From assembly GCF_000226095.1 (NCBI RefSeq), contig NC_016476.1:1054001-1118000 (forward strand): DNA of 64,000 nucleotides, written 5' to 3'. Below are positions 10,755 through 21,884 of this stretch, in pieces. The DNA comes from Thermothelomyces thermophilus ATCC 42464. Lineage: Eukaryota > Ascomycota > Sordariomycetes > Sordariales > Chaetomiaceae. The stretch's first letter is position 1. Each line of letters begins with the position of its first letter. The position numbers and the translations under genes were made by a program. The notes below the pieces were generated by a model, which did no database searches, was not told where the DNA came from, and was given only the letters and a program-made list of their open reading frames with translations.

Positions 10755-12882
10755 GGAGGTTCATGATCGAATCGATTATTCGGATGTGTTAACAATACTT
10801 AGCCATGAGCTATTATTGTGTTTTACTCTATAGGTAACATAGTTGGATTGCCTGTGCTCAACGCCCGTCTTCCCGTGTCGGTTGACAACACCAACGGTCT
10901 GGGATAAAACGTTAGAAAATGGCAACGCGGATATCGCAGGTACGGCGCAGTGTGCGGGTCAAAAATCCATTGATCCCTGCTCTGGTAAAAAACCACGCAT
11001 CACGCATTTCAGTTTGCATGTTAGAAGGCTTTTCTCAGGCTGGCTCCGGCCGCCGGATAGGCGAGGTAGGTGCCTCGGCCGTGGAGGGGAAAAAAAGAAG
11101 CCAATCATGACCAGGGAATGCTTGATAAGAGCGAGCGATGGGGAACTTGCCTCTGGGATCCAATGAGGGCATCAAAATCCGATGCAGGTACGAAACAGTT
11201 GCTCGGGACCCACACCTTGCCGAGTTAACGGACGGAGACCACAGCAACTAACTAGTTATTTGGATAGTCGCCAAACTGATCAGCCTTATCGGTTGTTGAT
11301 CAATGGCTTCGCAACGGGCGATCCGTTGACGGAGCGTTGTCGTAGCGTACGGAAAAGATACTTATCAGAGAGAGCTCCGAAGTGACGAGCTGTGGAGTGC
11401 GAGAGTTCAGCCCAGTGGACCCGATCACTGCGGATTCCCGACCCACACTAGTTATCTGTGGAGCTAGTGTAATCCGTAGTGTACTGTGTAATCCGTAGTG
11501 TAATCTGTATACTACACTAGTGTACTCCTTCCCTGTGTGGGCGACCGAGCATGGGCTGCCTGACAAATGGGGTGGTGCCTTCGAACCCCCGCGATCCGAC
11601 TCGCGTGCCCGGCCGTTTGTACGGACGTAGTTATTGCAACACAAGCCCGCGGGGGTTCGCAAAACGCTTCTCCATAGCTCTAGTGTTATCCGTAGCCTAC
11701 ACCACTAACGCTAAGGTAACCTCCCCCCTCCTGTGGTACCGTCAGATGCAGGAAGATAACGACTTCATCTCGCTTTGACTCTCCCCTCCCAACAGCGCGA
11801 TTTTGCTGCCAACAGCGCCTCACCTCTATCGCCTAAAAAAATAGTGCAATGTCATGCGGGGGCTCGGCGCACGGAACGCGAGACGAAAGAAGGGGTCGAG
11901 ACCGGGCTCCCCCAATGGTCAAACCACGCCACCGGTTCTTGGAGCGGCGCTAGCGCTGGCCCTTGCAGGCCCCTGCGCCGTCCCAGACACTGCCCGATAA
12001 CGCTTGCAGCTACTAATTACAGTAGGTATGGAGTACAGATTACCGATTAATACACTCTGGAGCGTGCAGTAGTGTGCAGCCACAAACATGTTCGCTACCT
12101 TAGCGCCACAATCCGTGGTTACAGCACCTGTAATTACCGCATACAGACACTCTGCAAATGAATTGGCTGTCGTTGTCGAAGGGGGGGAAAGGGGAGTGCG
12201 GTGCCGAGCTCCAATGATATCTCCGTCAGTCACCAACGACCCCAAGTCGCGGCCGATCAGCCAAGCCGACAATCCCACCACCCGCCAATACTTCGCTTCG
12301 TCTCTCTTCCCCCCCCCCCCCCCCCCCGTGCGCGCCCAAATACCCGGCGTCCTTGCTGCGGAAGTGATGCTTGTATCCTGGTATCCCGGCGCTAGATCAT
12401 GCTCCGCTGCCCCAGAGGGACCCGGGAAGTCCCTTGCTGAATGTACACGAGCGTTGATGAGGTCCAGACTACACTGGGACCGGTTCGCGGACTTCTCGCC
12501 AGGACTTTCTTTTTTGGGACCATCACAACCGAGCAGCACCATCGTCCGGCCCTCGGCTGCCAAGGTGCGTTGCGATCAGGCCATACACTCTATGACATTT
12601 CCGTCCCGATTAGCTCGAGGGCTCCGATCTGTATCCTGCGGCGCCTCCGCGTGGCTGGCGAGCTTGTCGTGCAAGGTACATTCACAAAACAAGCCAAAAA
12701 GGTCAACACTTAGCTTCTTAGCTTCCCTGCAAAGGGAATAACCTAGGGACCCAAGGGACCCAGGCGGCCCCCTCCACCTACCCTCACTCTTATCGTTCCG
12801 TACCTACCTTACCTACCTACGCACAAGTCTCTTTCTTCTTCGCTGAAAGGCAGACGGCGATGACGGCCAGGATCTCGTCGAG
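10755..12882. other. Intergenic, no confident gene
   Basis: 2.1 kb. It holds a short tandem repeat (11467-11511), a run of about 18 C at 12310-12327 and several overlapping open frames on both strands (for example 12088-12741 plus and 11919-12563 minus). None resembles a known family. The last 150 bases, with CCTACCTTACCTACCTACG, are the likely leader of the permease gene. Confidence 0.4.
11467..11511 (+). repeat. 19-bp tandem repeat, about 2.4 units
   Basis: The unit GTGTAATCCGTAGTGTACT starts at 11467 and 11486. A third, shorter, diverged unit starts at 11498. Related words (TCCGTAG, ACTAGTGTA) occur at 8340-8385 and 11685-11700. Confidence 0.6.
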
Positions 12883-15156
12883 ATGGAGCTCCACAAAGAC
12901 CACGACATCGAAATGAACCCGCTCGGCCGGGCACGCAGCGCCCCAGAAGGAAACCCCTTCGCGCCGTACGGCGGGAGAAGCATCATCTCCTCCGCCGGAG
13001 CTCGCCCCGGGTCCAGCCGCTCCGTCCCCGGCGGGACCAAGAGCGGGAGCGGCACCGCGGCCGGCGCCGGAGGCATGAGAGCACGCGTCGATCGCTTCAT
13101 CGACTCCTTCAAGCGCGAGGACGGGTCGAGCGAACGCTCCCTGCGCCGCGGATCCAGGGACATAGACGGCTACCACGACGATATCAGCGACGGATACGAC
13201 GCAGGGAGGCGGCCCCCGGCAGGAACAGCAGCAGCAGCAGCAGCAGCGACGGGAGTCGTCCGCGGAAACGGAGGGGCCCGGTACTACGACCTGCGCGCCG
13301 CCAATATCCGGACGGCCAGCTCGCTGCTGGCGAGGGAGCTCAAGGGCCGCCACCTGCAGATGATCGCCATCAGCGGCTCCATCGGGACCGGCCTGTTCGT
13401 GGCCTCGGGCCAGGCGCTCAGCCAGGGCGGGCCCGCCTCCGTCCTGGTCGCTTACCTCCTCGTGGGCGTCATGCTGTGGTGTACCGTCCAGGCCCTCGGC
13501 GAGATGGCCGTCGTGTTTCCCGTGGCCGGCTCCTTCTCGGCCTATTCGACCCGCTTTCTGGACCCCAGTTGGGGGTTCGCCATGGGCTGGAAGTAGGTTG
13601 ATTCACTCGATCCTGCCGCCGCGGCGTTTTGCTGTTCGGCGAAATTCTTACTCGAGCGCTCGACAGCACTGGCCGGTGGCTCTCTTATCGTGCAATTAAT
13701 AAATGTGTTGCGAAACAGCGCAGAACTAACCGTGTTCTGTTTGAATTAGTTACGCCCTGCAGTGGATCGTGGTGCTTCCCCTGGAGATCATCGCCGGCGC
13801 GCTCACGATCCGATATTGGAACCCAGAGCTGAACTCGGCCATCTTCGTGACTGTCTTCCTACTCACCATTGTCGCTATCAACCTGTCGGGCATCAAGGGG
13901 TACGGCGAGGCCGAGTTTATCTTTGCTATTGTCAAAGTCACGGCCGTCGTCGGGTTCATGTAAGTCTTGCCCCTTATCATTTTCTTTAACAAAACACCAG
14001 AATAGATATATAAAAAAAAACATAACCGTGCATTAATACTGACACGAACGATAACTACAGACTCCTAGGAATTGTGATTAATATTGGCGGCACCCCGACA
14101 AGTGGCTACATCGGGGGCAAGTACTGGCAGGACCCGGGAGCCTTCAACAACGGCTTCAAGGGCCTATGCACCGTCTTCGTGAAGGCCGCCTTCGCCTTCG
14201 CCGGCACCGAGCTGGTCGGGCTGGCGGCGGCCGAGACGGCCAACCCGCGCAAGTCGCTGCCAACGGCCATCAAGCAGGTGTTCTGGCGCATCACCCTCTT
14301 CTACATCGTCTCGCTCGTGCTGGTCGGCCTGCTGGTGCCGCACGACGAGGCGCGCCTGCTCGGGGCCACCAGCATGGCCGACGCCTCGGCCAGCCCCTTC
14401 GTCATCGCCATCGAGAGCGCCGGCGCCACCATCCTGCCGTCCGTCATGAACGGCGTCATCCTGGTCTCGGTCCTCTCCGTAGGCAACTCGTCCGTCTTCG
14501 GCTCCACCCGCACCCTCGCCGCCCTCGCCGACCAGGGCCAGGCGCCCCGCATCTTCGGCTACGTCGACCGCCGCGGCCGCCCCCTCGTCGCCGTCCTCGC
14601 CGTCTCCGCCGTCGGCCTGCTGGCCTACCTGGCCGCCGACCGCCGCACGGGAGCCCACGGCGGCGGCGGGCCAGTCTTCGACTGGCTGCTCGCCATCAGC
14701 GGCCTCAGCACCGTCTTCACCTGGTCCAGCACATGCCTGGCGCACATCCGCCTGCGCCGCGCCTGGGCCCGCCGCCGCCGCTCCCTGGCCGACCTGCCCT
14801 TCCGCGCCCAGGCGGGCGTGGTCGGCAGCTGGATCGGCCTCGCCTGCAACCTGCTCGTGCTGGTCGCGCAGATCTGGGTCGCCCTCTCGCCGCTGCCCCG
14901 TGACGACGACCGGCCCCGGACGGGCGCCGAGCGCGCCGAGACCTTCTTCCTCAACTGCCTCGCCCTGCCCGTGGTCCTGGTCTTCTGGCTCGGCCACAAG
15001 CTCTGGTTCGGCACCCGCTTCGTCCGGCTGGACGACATGGACATCGACACCGGCATCAGGGACCTCGGCAGGCTGGGCGGCATCATCAAGGCTCAAGAGG
15101 AGGAGGAGCGGCGGAGCTGGCCGAGGTGGAAGCGTTTCTATCGGCTCATCTGTTGA
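12883..15156 (+). CDS. General amino-acid permease (GAP1-type, AAT family)
   Basis: Proton-coupled plasma-membrane amino-acid importer with 12 predicted helices, about 671 aa. Exons are 12883-13592, 13750-13959 and 14061-15156. The GT..AG introns restore GWNYALQW and VGFILLGIVINIGG, both family hallmarks. TM1 carries SGSIGTGLFVASG (about 164-176). TM3/4 carry WCTVQALGEMAVVFPVAGSF. The FAFAGTELVGLAAAETANPR block in TM6 and the following loop is diagnostic of GAP1-type permeases. The hydrophilic N-terminus is long (about 155 residues), rich in Gly/Ser/Arg, with an Ala run encoded by (GCA)n near 13226-13250. The C-terminal WPRWKRF tail resembles the regulatory tail of the family. Substrate range cannot be told from sequence. 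Confidence 0.93.
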
Positions 15157-17040
15157 ATGGCTAAGGCGTCACCGGTTTATATCTCAATATTAACCGCATG
15201 TTGTTATTTATGGTGTAATTACCATATGTACATTATTACTATCTTTCACTTATAATGAGAACCAAATACGGGGGGATATATAATTTCCGAGACTGCGTAG
15301 TTCAAGTGATTGTACAATATTACATTCACCTCCTTCGTCTATTCCTAGATTAATTAGTCTAATTAGTCCTTCGTAGCAGAGCTATCAGCACGTCCTTCGA
15401 CCATTCTTGAGGCCACACCGTCATTGGTTTGGAGAGTGGGACAAAGAATATCGACCATATCATTGTATTGTACATATGACGCCTACAAACAACAACGGCT
15501 AGGGAACAACTACAGCCGTTAGATTACAATTGATCCACCTTAAGGGTGCAAGATCAACTCTATATAGGATGGCATCCTCCTCAGAACTGATCTACATCAA
15601 CTATTCGATAACTATACGTTCTCTATTAATCCTAATATAAGTTTCCTTATTATTATTTATATATTTTATTCTTACTAACATTATAAACTTTTAGAACGGA
15701 TATAAGATTGTCTTTTTCCTAAAGGACTATAAGTAATTGGCTAGGTAAAGCCTTGATAGTCGCCTGCTCGATGACTCCCGCCGTCTGCCGGACTCGCTCT
15801 TCGGCTAGCATTCCTCTAGGCGGTTCTCACAAACATGAGAGGGATAGGAGAACCTGCTTATGAACACGATTTCCCGCCAGGCTCAGATATTGGACTGGGG
15901 CTAGAAGCTCTTGGTGTGACCAGAGGGCCGTAGGGTGCAGTTTTGCTTTTCCGGCTCCGAGGAGCTCTGTTATATACAATAGACATAAATAGGGGGCGCC
16001 TGTCCACGGGTACTAATAACAACAGGAAGGAATAAGGGAAGCAACAAGCGGCAATAGACACTCGTTTATTCTGATGGATTTGTGCCGGAGATGTAGTTCT
16101 TCTTTCTTTTGTGAGTTCGGGTATCTTTTCCACGCAGGTAGACTCTTTTACGTCTGCCCAGAGGGGCATTACTGTCGTTGCCTTCGTATCCCCCGTCGTT
16201 GTCGTCCGGAGGACTGGATTCGTCTGCTGTGACCGCGAACACTCGGACACCCTAGACACTTTGAGCCATTGCTCCTCTCCATCTGACCAGACGGAGGTTT
16301 GGCATTGGAGGTGCGCAGCTGTGCCATAGAGAATTGGCACTAGCTCAATATAATGGGAGAGATCTAGGCCGACTCTAAGGCTGCTGAGCGTATACAATTT
16401 GAGCTATTCGACCGGCTGGCCTACCACGTAGAGATTTTATAAGGGAGAGGAGAAGGGAGGGAGAGGGGCATTTCTTATAGTGATGGTACAAAGCCTAGTA
16501 CATGTATATACATAGATTATTTCCTGATACTACAAGACTAGTACCATGGCAGCCCTCCGTCAGCTGCCGTCAAAGACCGTTCGGGCGGGGGGAAGAAAGA
16601 AGAAGAAAAAGAAGAAGAAGAGAGGAGGGAAGGAGAGAATGAAGGACGAGAGGGAGAAGAAGAAGAAGCAGGGAAGCAAGGGAAGCAAGAGCGCCTAGGA
16701 GGACTAATAACATTACTAACACTAGTAGTACCGTAATAATAACAATAATAACAAGCCTAGCAGCCTTGCCACAGCGCTTATACCGCTGTGGAATAGCTGA
16801 CCTTATAGTATATTTGACCGTGCTGTAGCAGCTGACTTCTATGTGTTTCATTTGGCTAACACCTCTAGGTACGGCAAACCACTAACCTAGAGCCCTGCTG
16901 CGTGCGTTAGTGCACCAACCTTTGGCTCTGACAAGAGAAAACACCCCTTGGGGAACTACTCGCAGCACACCACACCTGATTAGGCCGTCGACCCTGTCGT
17001 GATCTTTTCAACAAACGTCAAGACTGTGTCAACCATTCCT
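15157..17040. other. Intergenic; AT-rich stretch and purine tract
   Basis: 15180-15720 is AT-rich, and 15470-15690 has the look of a decayed transposon end (possibly a solo LTR), without a defined boundary. 16595-16680 is a GA-rich low-complexity tract. The minus-strand frame at 15858-16397 has no recognisable domain. Confidence 0.4.
16595..16680 (+). repeat. Purine (GAA/GGA) low-complexity tract
   Basis: Near-continuous A/G run with repeated AAGAAG and GGAG units. Confidence 0.7.
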
Positions 17041-17790
17041 TCATGAAGTCCAGCTCAGCTGGGGAGAGTGGCCAGCGGGGCAGTGGTAGATGGACGTGTC
17101 GCCAGACTGGGAGGACAGGAAACGGGCCGTGCCCTCCTGGTACTCGAGGGGCAGAGTCAAATCTCCGTCCAAGACCAAGTAGGCACAGGGAAGCGCCGAG
17201 TAGGCATTGTTGCTGTCTTTCGTAGTCAACACGGGAGAAGCCGTCAGGGAAGGGTAGCTGCCCACTGTTTCGCCGAGTCCGCGTCGAGGTCATTGAACAG
17301 GAAGCGCTCGGCATTGGCGATAGTACCGAATCCGGCGGTTCCGTGCTTCTGATGTTCATAAATTAATTAGATATTAGCGATATGATCAATCGCGCCCCCT
17401 CAACAATCTACGTCGGTGTGAGTCCTCACGTGGAAAGTCATGAAAGGCGGCGTCACAAAGCTGCCGTCCTTGGGCTGGAAGAAGGTATGGATTGACTCGC
17501 CGACGGGGATGACGAAGGCGCCGGCGTAGAAGATGCCAATCACCCCTCCAGCAAGTCCCTTCGACCTTGCGCTGCCTGCGTGGCCACCCAGCCGCCGGAA
17601 GAGTGGCCAACGAGGAGAACCTTCTTCCCGGCTTCCACCAAGGGCCTGAGCACACCAAGCACGGACTCGGTATCCTCTCCCCCCTAAGGGTACCCGCTCG
17701 CAGAGGCCGGGTACACGTTCCACGGGATCGCGTACTCGCCCACGCGGGAGGTGACCGGTGGCCGGCGTCCGTACCCCGACGACCCCGACG
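17041..17790 (-). pseudogene. Alpha/beta-hydrolase pseudogene (AB_hydrolase superfamily)
   Basis: Remains of a small cytosolic alpha/beta-hydrolase, reading leftward. The nucleophile elbow VLLVGHSSGGWVATQAA lies at about 17580-17625. It is followed in another frame by GVIGIFYAGAFVIPVGES, then a GT..AG intron (about 17430-17343), and then KHGTAGFGTIANAERFLFND. A further frame gives YLVLDGDLTLP (acid) and CPAGHSP (catalytic His). A TAG stop lies upstream of the elbow, a frame change near 17575 and another near 17240, so it cannot make a full protein. The usual N-terminal HGAW-type oxyanion segment is not visible, so the 5' end is probably lost. The order elbow-acid-His matches relatives of fungal salicylate-esterase-like hydrolases. 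The exact function is unknown. Confidence 0.72.
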
Positions 17791-18330
17791 ACCCTGACGC
17801 CGGCAGCGCGGTATTACACCCGGCATGGCGCGGGCCGGCGCTGCACGGCAGCCTGATGGAGGTGCAGCCCGAGGGGATCGGGGCGGCCGAGGGGAAGGGT
17901 GGGAGGTGATCACTGACGACGGATATCCGATGAGCCAGAATGGACGATTGTGTAAAGTGTCGAGGCAGGCGTAGTTTTCGGTGATCAAGTAATTAAGTAG
18001 TAGGTGGGGGGGGGGTTTACCAGCTCGTGGGAAGTTCTGGGCAAGAAATACGCGCAGCGAGATACATACAATCTTCTGCTTCCATCTTCTTCTCCGCTTT
18101 CATGATGAAGAAACGTTTTTATATTAATTAACTGGTAACACGGGAGAAAAAATAATAAACACGCTAAAAGACATATATATTGTACACTAAGAGATCTAAG
18201 AGCTACCTATCAAACCCGACCGACGCTCTCCAAAGACTCCATAGCCTCGTTGTCATCATATTTCTATTTTACATCATGTATGTGTGGGTGCGCTATTATT
18301 ATTCATTGTAACGCACCACACTCGAGAGCC
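17791..18330. other. Intergenic, no gene seen
   Basis: A GC-rich stretch continuous with the pseudogene (17791-17990) may hold its decayed N-terminal part. The remainder is AT-rich and is the likely 3' region of the gene ending at 18331. Confidence 0.4.
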
Positions 18331-19068
18331 TCAAGGCTTGCCCAAGTCCGGGCTCAAGAATTCCCTGAGCGCCTCTTCCTCCGCCGGCGTCATGGATGGC
18401 ATCCCCTCTCCTGCTGGACTGCCATTCATATTATTCGGAGCCGCCATCTGCCCCATCTCGGCCGCGTTTCCCGCCGCCGACGGCACCGGCGCGGCAGGAA
18501 TCGTACTTGCGAACCCCGTGTCCAACCTCGGCCGCGCCATCATGGCGCCGAGGTCCATCTGCGGAGGCGGCGGGTACACGATCCCGATTCCGGCCTGCTG
18601 GCTCGCGTAGGGCGGGTACGAACCCACCACCCTCGACGAGGGCATTCCATGCATGGGCGGGCCCTGGCCCGGGTGCACGCCGCGAGGGAATGGGTGAGGC
18701 GCCGGCTGGCGGATGCCGTAGACGTTCTGGACTTGGGGCATGGCACCCGGGTGCATCGCGACCATGGGCATGGGTTGGTGGATGGCGTTCATGGGTGGTG
18801 TGAACATGGCAATTGGCGGCGGGGGCGCGCAGAGATCTTCGATGATGGGGCCGTTGGCAAAGTTGGCCGTCCACATCGTGCTGGGGGACATGGACGACTG
18901 CATCGGGGTCTGACCAACCCCCGGCACTGAAGACGGTACGGAGGACAGGCGCTGGGAGGACATCATACCCTGCGACTGAGGTGGTTGTTGTTGTTGTTGT
19001 TGTTGTTGTTGCTGGTAAGGGTTAATAGAGTACGCCGGGTCAGGGACAAATCGCGAACGGTGGTTCAT
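18331..19068 (-). CDS. Gln/Pro/Met-rich hypothetical protein
   Basis: 245 aa, single exon from ATG 19068; the frame is open further upstream but without an ATG. Low complexity: a poly-Gln run of ten (about residues 19-28, encoded by a (TTG)n run on the plus strand at 18982-19012), then many Pro, Met and Ser. Folded-looking parts are few: SMSPSTMWTANFANGPIIEDL near residue 60-80, and the acidic C-terminus TPAEEEALREFLSPDLGKP. There is no signal peptide or membrane helix. Such compositions are common in fungal transcription-associated proteins, but no DNA-binding motif is visible, so function is unknown. The preserved long frame in repetitive sequence supports a real gene. Confidence 0.65.
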   Translation of the reverse strand: MNHRSRFVPDPAYSINPYQQQQQQQQQQPPQSQGMMSSQRLSSVPSSVPGVGQTPMQSSMSPSTMWTANFANGPIIEDLCAPPPPIAMFTPPMNAIHQPMPMVAMHPGAMPQVQNVYGIRQPAPHPFPRGVHPGQGPPMHGMPSSRVVGSYPPYASQQAGIGIVYPPPPQMDLGAMMARPRLDTGFASTIPAAPVPSAAGNAAEMGQMAAPNNMNGSPAGEGMPSMTPAEEEALREFLSPDLGKP

Positions 19069-21098
19069 GGTGTGTCTGGCGGATAGATGTCGGTATGGTT
19101 GTGGTCTGCCCCTCACTTGCAAGTCCTATGGGTCAGAGCTGCCTATGATTGTAAAATGGAGACAGAAAGTGGCATATTGTGAGAGAGGTGACTGGGCCGT
19201 GGGATAGAAGGTTAGAGACGTATGGTAATTATAGCCGTCCCAGGTCTTCGTCAGAGAGCCAAAACACGGCTTGCTCCGGACCAAGGTCCCAGACTCAGTC
19301 AGTCATTGCCAGACCCGCAAAGGGGCTCGTGAGCCCGGTTCCTCATATTGGCTGTTTCGGATGAGGTCATTGTTTACCCTGGGTGAAAGTACAGGGACAG
19401 CGAAGGGGTCGCAGAGGGGCATTTCGTTTGTTAAAACCCAAAACCCAAGCGGCTTACCAATGAGAACTAACTGGTCGCGTTGGCTGACCCTGTTTCTTTC
19501 GGCCGTTGAGTATACGACATCTCCTGGGGTCTTTGTACGTTTCAGGTTGTTGGCCGGTGCTCGACCGGACTACGGCCGAGGCCCGGCCCGGCCTACTCCA
19601 CCTGTTTGTAACCCGGACCGGAGATATTGTCCCCACCTATTCGGAGCCCCCCGGAGGAGTCGTCGGAGCCCCCCGGGAGGACGCATCAGGGCAAAACAAA
19701 AAAGCAGCACAGCGGCTCTCGAATTCTATGAGCACTGAGAAATGGCACGTTACAAACCATGTGTATGCCGAAAAGAAGCAGAAGCCGGCTTCGTAGGTGC
19801 AGCTGGGTCCGGCCCCCGCCCAGGTGGCCGTGACCGTTGTCCGGGTGGCCCACCAGTCTTCCCCAACAGGCCAAAAGGCGCTGGCGACAACCAGTTACAG
19901 TAACACCACGCTCGTAGCGTCAAGGACTCCATTCTCCTTGTTTCGGGGCTCATACACCTTTTGTGGCCCGCGACCAGGCTCAGAAGGGCTCTTGTTCCGT
20001 TTTTCCATTGTCCTCTTTGTCTAAAATCCTATAGCTTGCGGGGTGGAGAACTAACCCTTCTCTTTCAACCCGACGTCGTCGAAATCTACTTCACCCGGTC
20101 TTACTTCACCCCCTCCAGACACATTCCAAGTGTGCCACTTTCCACTAATTAGAGCACACCGCCCATGGGTGCTCCGAGCTCGCAAACCTCCAGGAGCGAC
20201 ATGTGGCTCCAACGGGTCCTTCTCCGACTGTCAATCTTGACCAAAAAGCCCAAGTTCCACGAGATTAAGTGGACCGATGACGGCGAAACCCGTCCCGTCA
20301 CCCGCGGCAAGGGGAAGCAGTTTGGCTATCCTGAAGAATCCGCGCCTGTATTCATGTTCAGGATTCCCGCACTCTCTAGGATGGAATCGAACTTGTCAGG
20401 ATCGTCACAGGTGCCTTTGATCGCCAAGGAGGATTCAAGGCGAGCGTCTGCCCCTCGGAGAACACTGTAACACTGTATCTGGCAGGGTTCTGTGAGGACT
20501 GAAGACATGGCGGAGTTTGGTCATCTTGGACGTTTGCCTCTTTTGGAATCGGGGAAACCAGGATTGGAGTTCGGTGTTGTATCCTAATTACGTTGGAGGC
20601 CGTTGGAGCATCTGTTGGAATCGGGAAATCGGTAAACGGAAAAAAACAAGGTAGTTGCATCGTTGCTTTGCACGAAGAGGTGGTGTCAGGATATCCGTTC
20701 GCTTTTGCGGTGACCATCAACGCGCTCTCGTGGCCTCACATTGTGCAGCACTGGTTTTAAGGCCGTTTCTTCTGTTCTCATCTATTATGGAAGTTGTGTC
20801 GTAAACCAAAACCTGGCCTCTATTTATATTCCCGCGCCATCCATCATGCATGTCAGACTGTCAGATTTCTCAAAAACCGTTTAATACCACCTCGAAAGGC
20901 TTGAAATAATACACGCCCAGAAAATCCCAACCACATCCACAAACGCCTCTCCCAAAACGCCAGCCCCTCCTCTTTCCGCCTCTAATTAGGCCAAATTGAA
21001 CCGATCCCTCAATAACCAACCCGAGAAAGGCCGCGAAACCCCCCGGGGAATGATGCCCAACCCGACGAGAAATCCGCCTCCCTTCCTTCCCCCGGTCC
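19069..21098. other. Intergenic, one possible small gene
   Basis: 2 kb between two minus-strand genes. Apart from the frame at 20165-20470, nothing coding is evident. 20850-21090 is the likely 3' region of the Ser-rich gene. Confidence 0.4.
20165..20470 (+). CDS. Possible small hypothetical protein
   Basis: 101 aa from an ATG in good context (CCCATGG). Composition is protein-like (KPKFHEIKWTDDGETRP, FGYPEESAPVFMFRIP), with no signal peptide, membrane helix or known motif. It may be one exon of a larger gene or a chance frame. Confidence 0.3.
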   Translation: MGAPSSQTSRSDMWLQRVLLRLSILTKKPKFHEIKWTDDGETRPVTRGKGKQFGYPEESAPVFMFRIPALSRMESNLSGSSQVPLIAKEDSRRASAPRRTL

Positions 21099-21884
21099 TC
21101 AGATGGCCGTAAACCTCGTCATGCGTTCCTCGATCTGGAGCTGCACGTGGCGCGGCAGGCTGGAGATGGGGGTCCAGTTGGGCACGAAATGGGGCCCGCG
21201 ATTCATGTAGACGCGCGTGCGGTCCACGTTGCGCGACGAGTTGGGCGGGTAGTAGGGCGTCCGCCGGGCCGGGCGGATGATGGGCGGCGGCTGCGGCGGC
21301 GGCGCGAAAGGCCCGCCCAGCCCCATCGGGTTCATCCCGGACATCTCGACGTCCTCTGGCAGTTGGGATGTGGACGGCCTCGTTGGAGGAGAGGAGGGGG
21401 AGGAGGAGGAGGAAGAAGACGCGGAGGAGGGGGAGGAGAAGGGGTCTGACAGGGGAGAGGAGGAAAGGGGGGATGACGAGGTGCTCCGTGATCGGGACCG
21501 GATGGGAAGACGGTTGATTCGCTGAGAGGCGGTTGGCCAGCGTGGGAGAGAGGACTTGGGCCGGCTGGAGTCGGGCGCGCCGCTGGACGAGTGGCGCCGG
21601 GCCATCTGCCCGGGGCTGCGGCTGGCCGGGGAGCTTGAGAAGCTGTTGAGGGAGGAGTAGGCCAGGGTGTCTGTCGGCCGGTGGGGCGTGCTGGGCGGCG
21701 AGGGCAGGTCAAAGTAGTCGAGCAGGGAGCCGTCTGAGGGAACCATGGCGACGGCGCCGGGCGAGGTCGGCGAGAGCTTCATGCCGGTCGTGGTTTGGGT
21801 GATGTCCTCCATGATGTCGTCTTCGGGCTTGGAGATGGAGCGGAAGCGCTCAGGCGTGTAGTGTCTGCTTGTAAAAGAAGGCAT
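21099..21884 (-). CDS. Ser/Pro-rich hypothetical protein
   Basis: 261 aa from the first in-frame ATG at 21884. The N-terminal MPSFTSRHYTPERFRSI and the C-terminal HFVPNWTPISSLPRHVQLQ region look ordered. The middle (about 60-180) is disordered, with Ser-Pro, SRSRS and a poly-Ser tract. Many SP/TP sites suggest phosphorylation. No domain is recognised, and there is no membrane or secretion signal. Sense-strand codon use and a frame kept open across 0.8 kb support a real gene. Confidence 0.65.
   Translation of the reverse strand: MPSFTSRHYTPERFRSISKPEDDIMEDITQTTTGMKLSPTSPGAVAMVPSDGSLLDYFDLPSPPSTPHRPTDTLAYSSLNSFSSSPASRSPGQMARRHSSSGAPDSSRPKSSLPRWPTASQRINRLPIRSRSRSTSSSPLSSSPLSDPFSSPSSASSSSSSSPSSPPTRPSTSQLPEDVEMSGMNPMGLGGPFAPPPQPPPIIRPARRTPYYPPNSSRNVDRTRVYMNRGPHFVPNWTPISSLPRHVQLQIEERMTRFTAI

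Noticed and set aside
12088-12741. 217-codon open frame
   Set aside because: It crosses a poly-C tract, has no domain and overlaps a similar-length frame on the other strand.
14164-15096. 310-codon minus-strand open frame
   Set aside because: Antisense to the amino-acid permease; Gly/Ala/Asp-rich by codon bias.
15470-15690. Solo LTR
   Set aside because: AT-rich and LTR-like in texture, but no paired ends or target duplication could be found.
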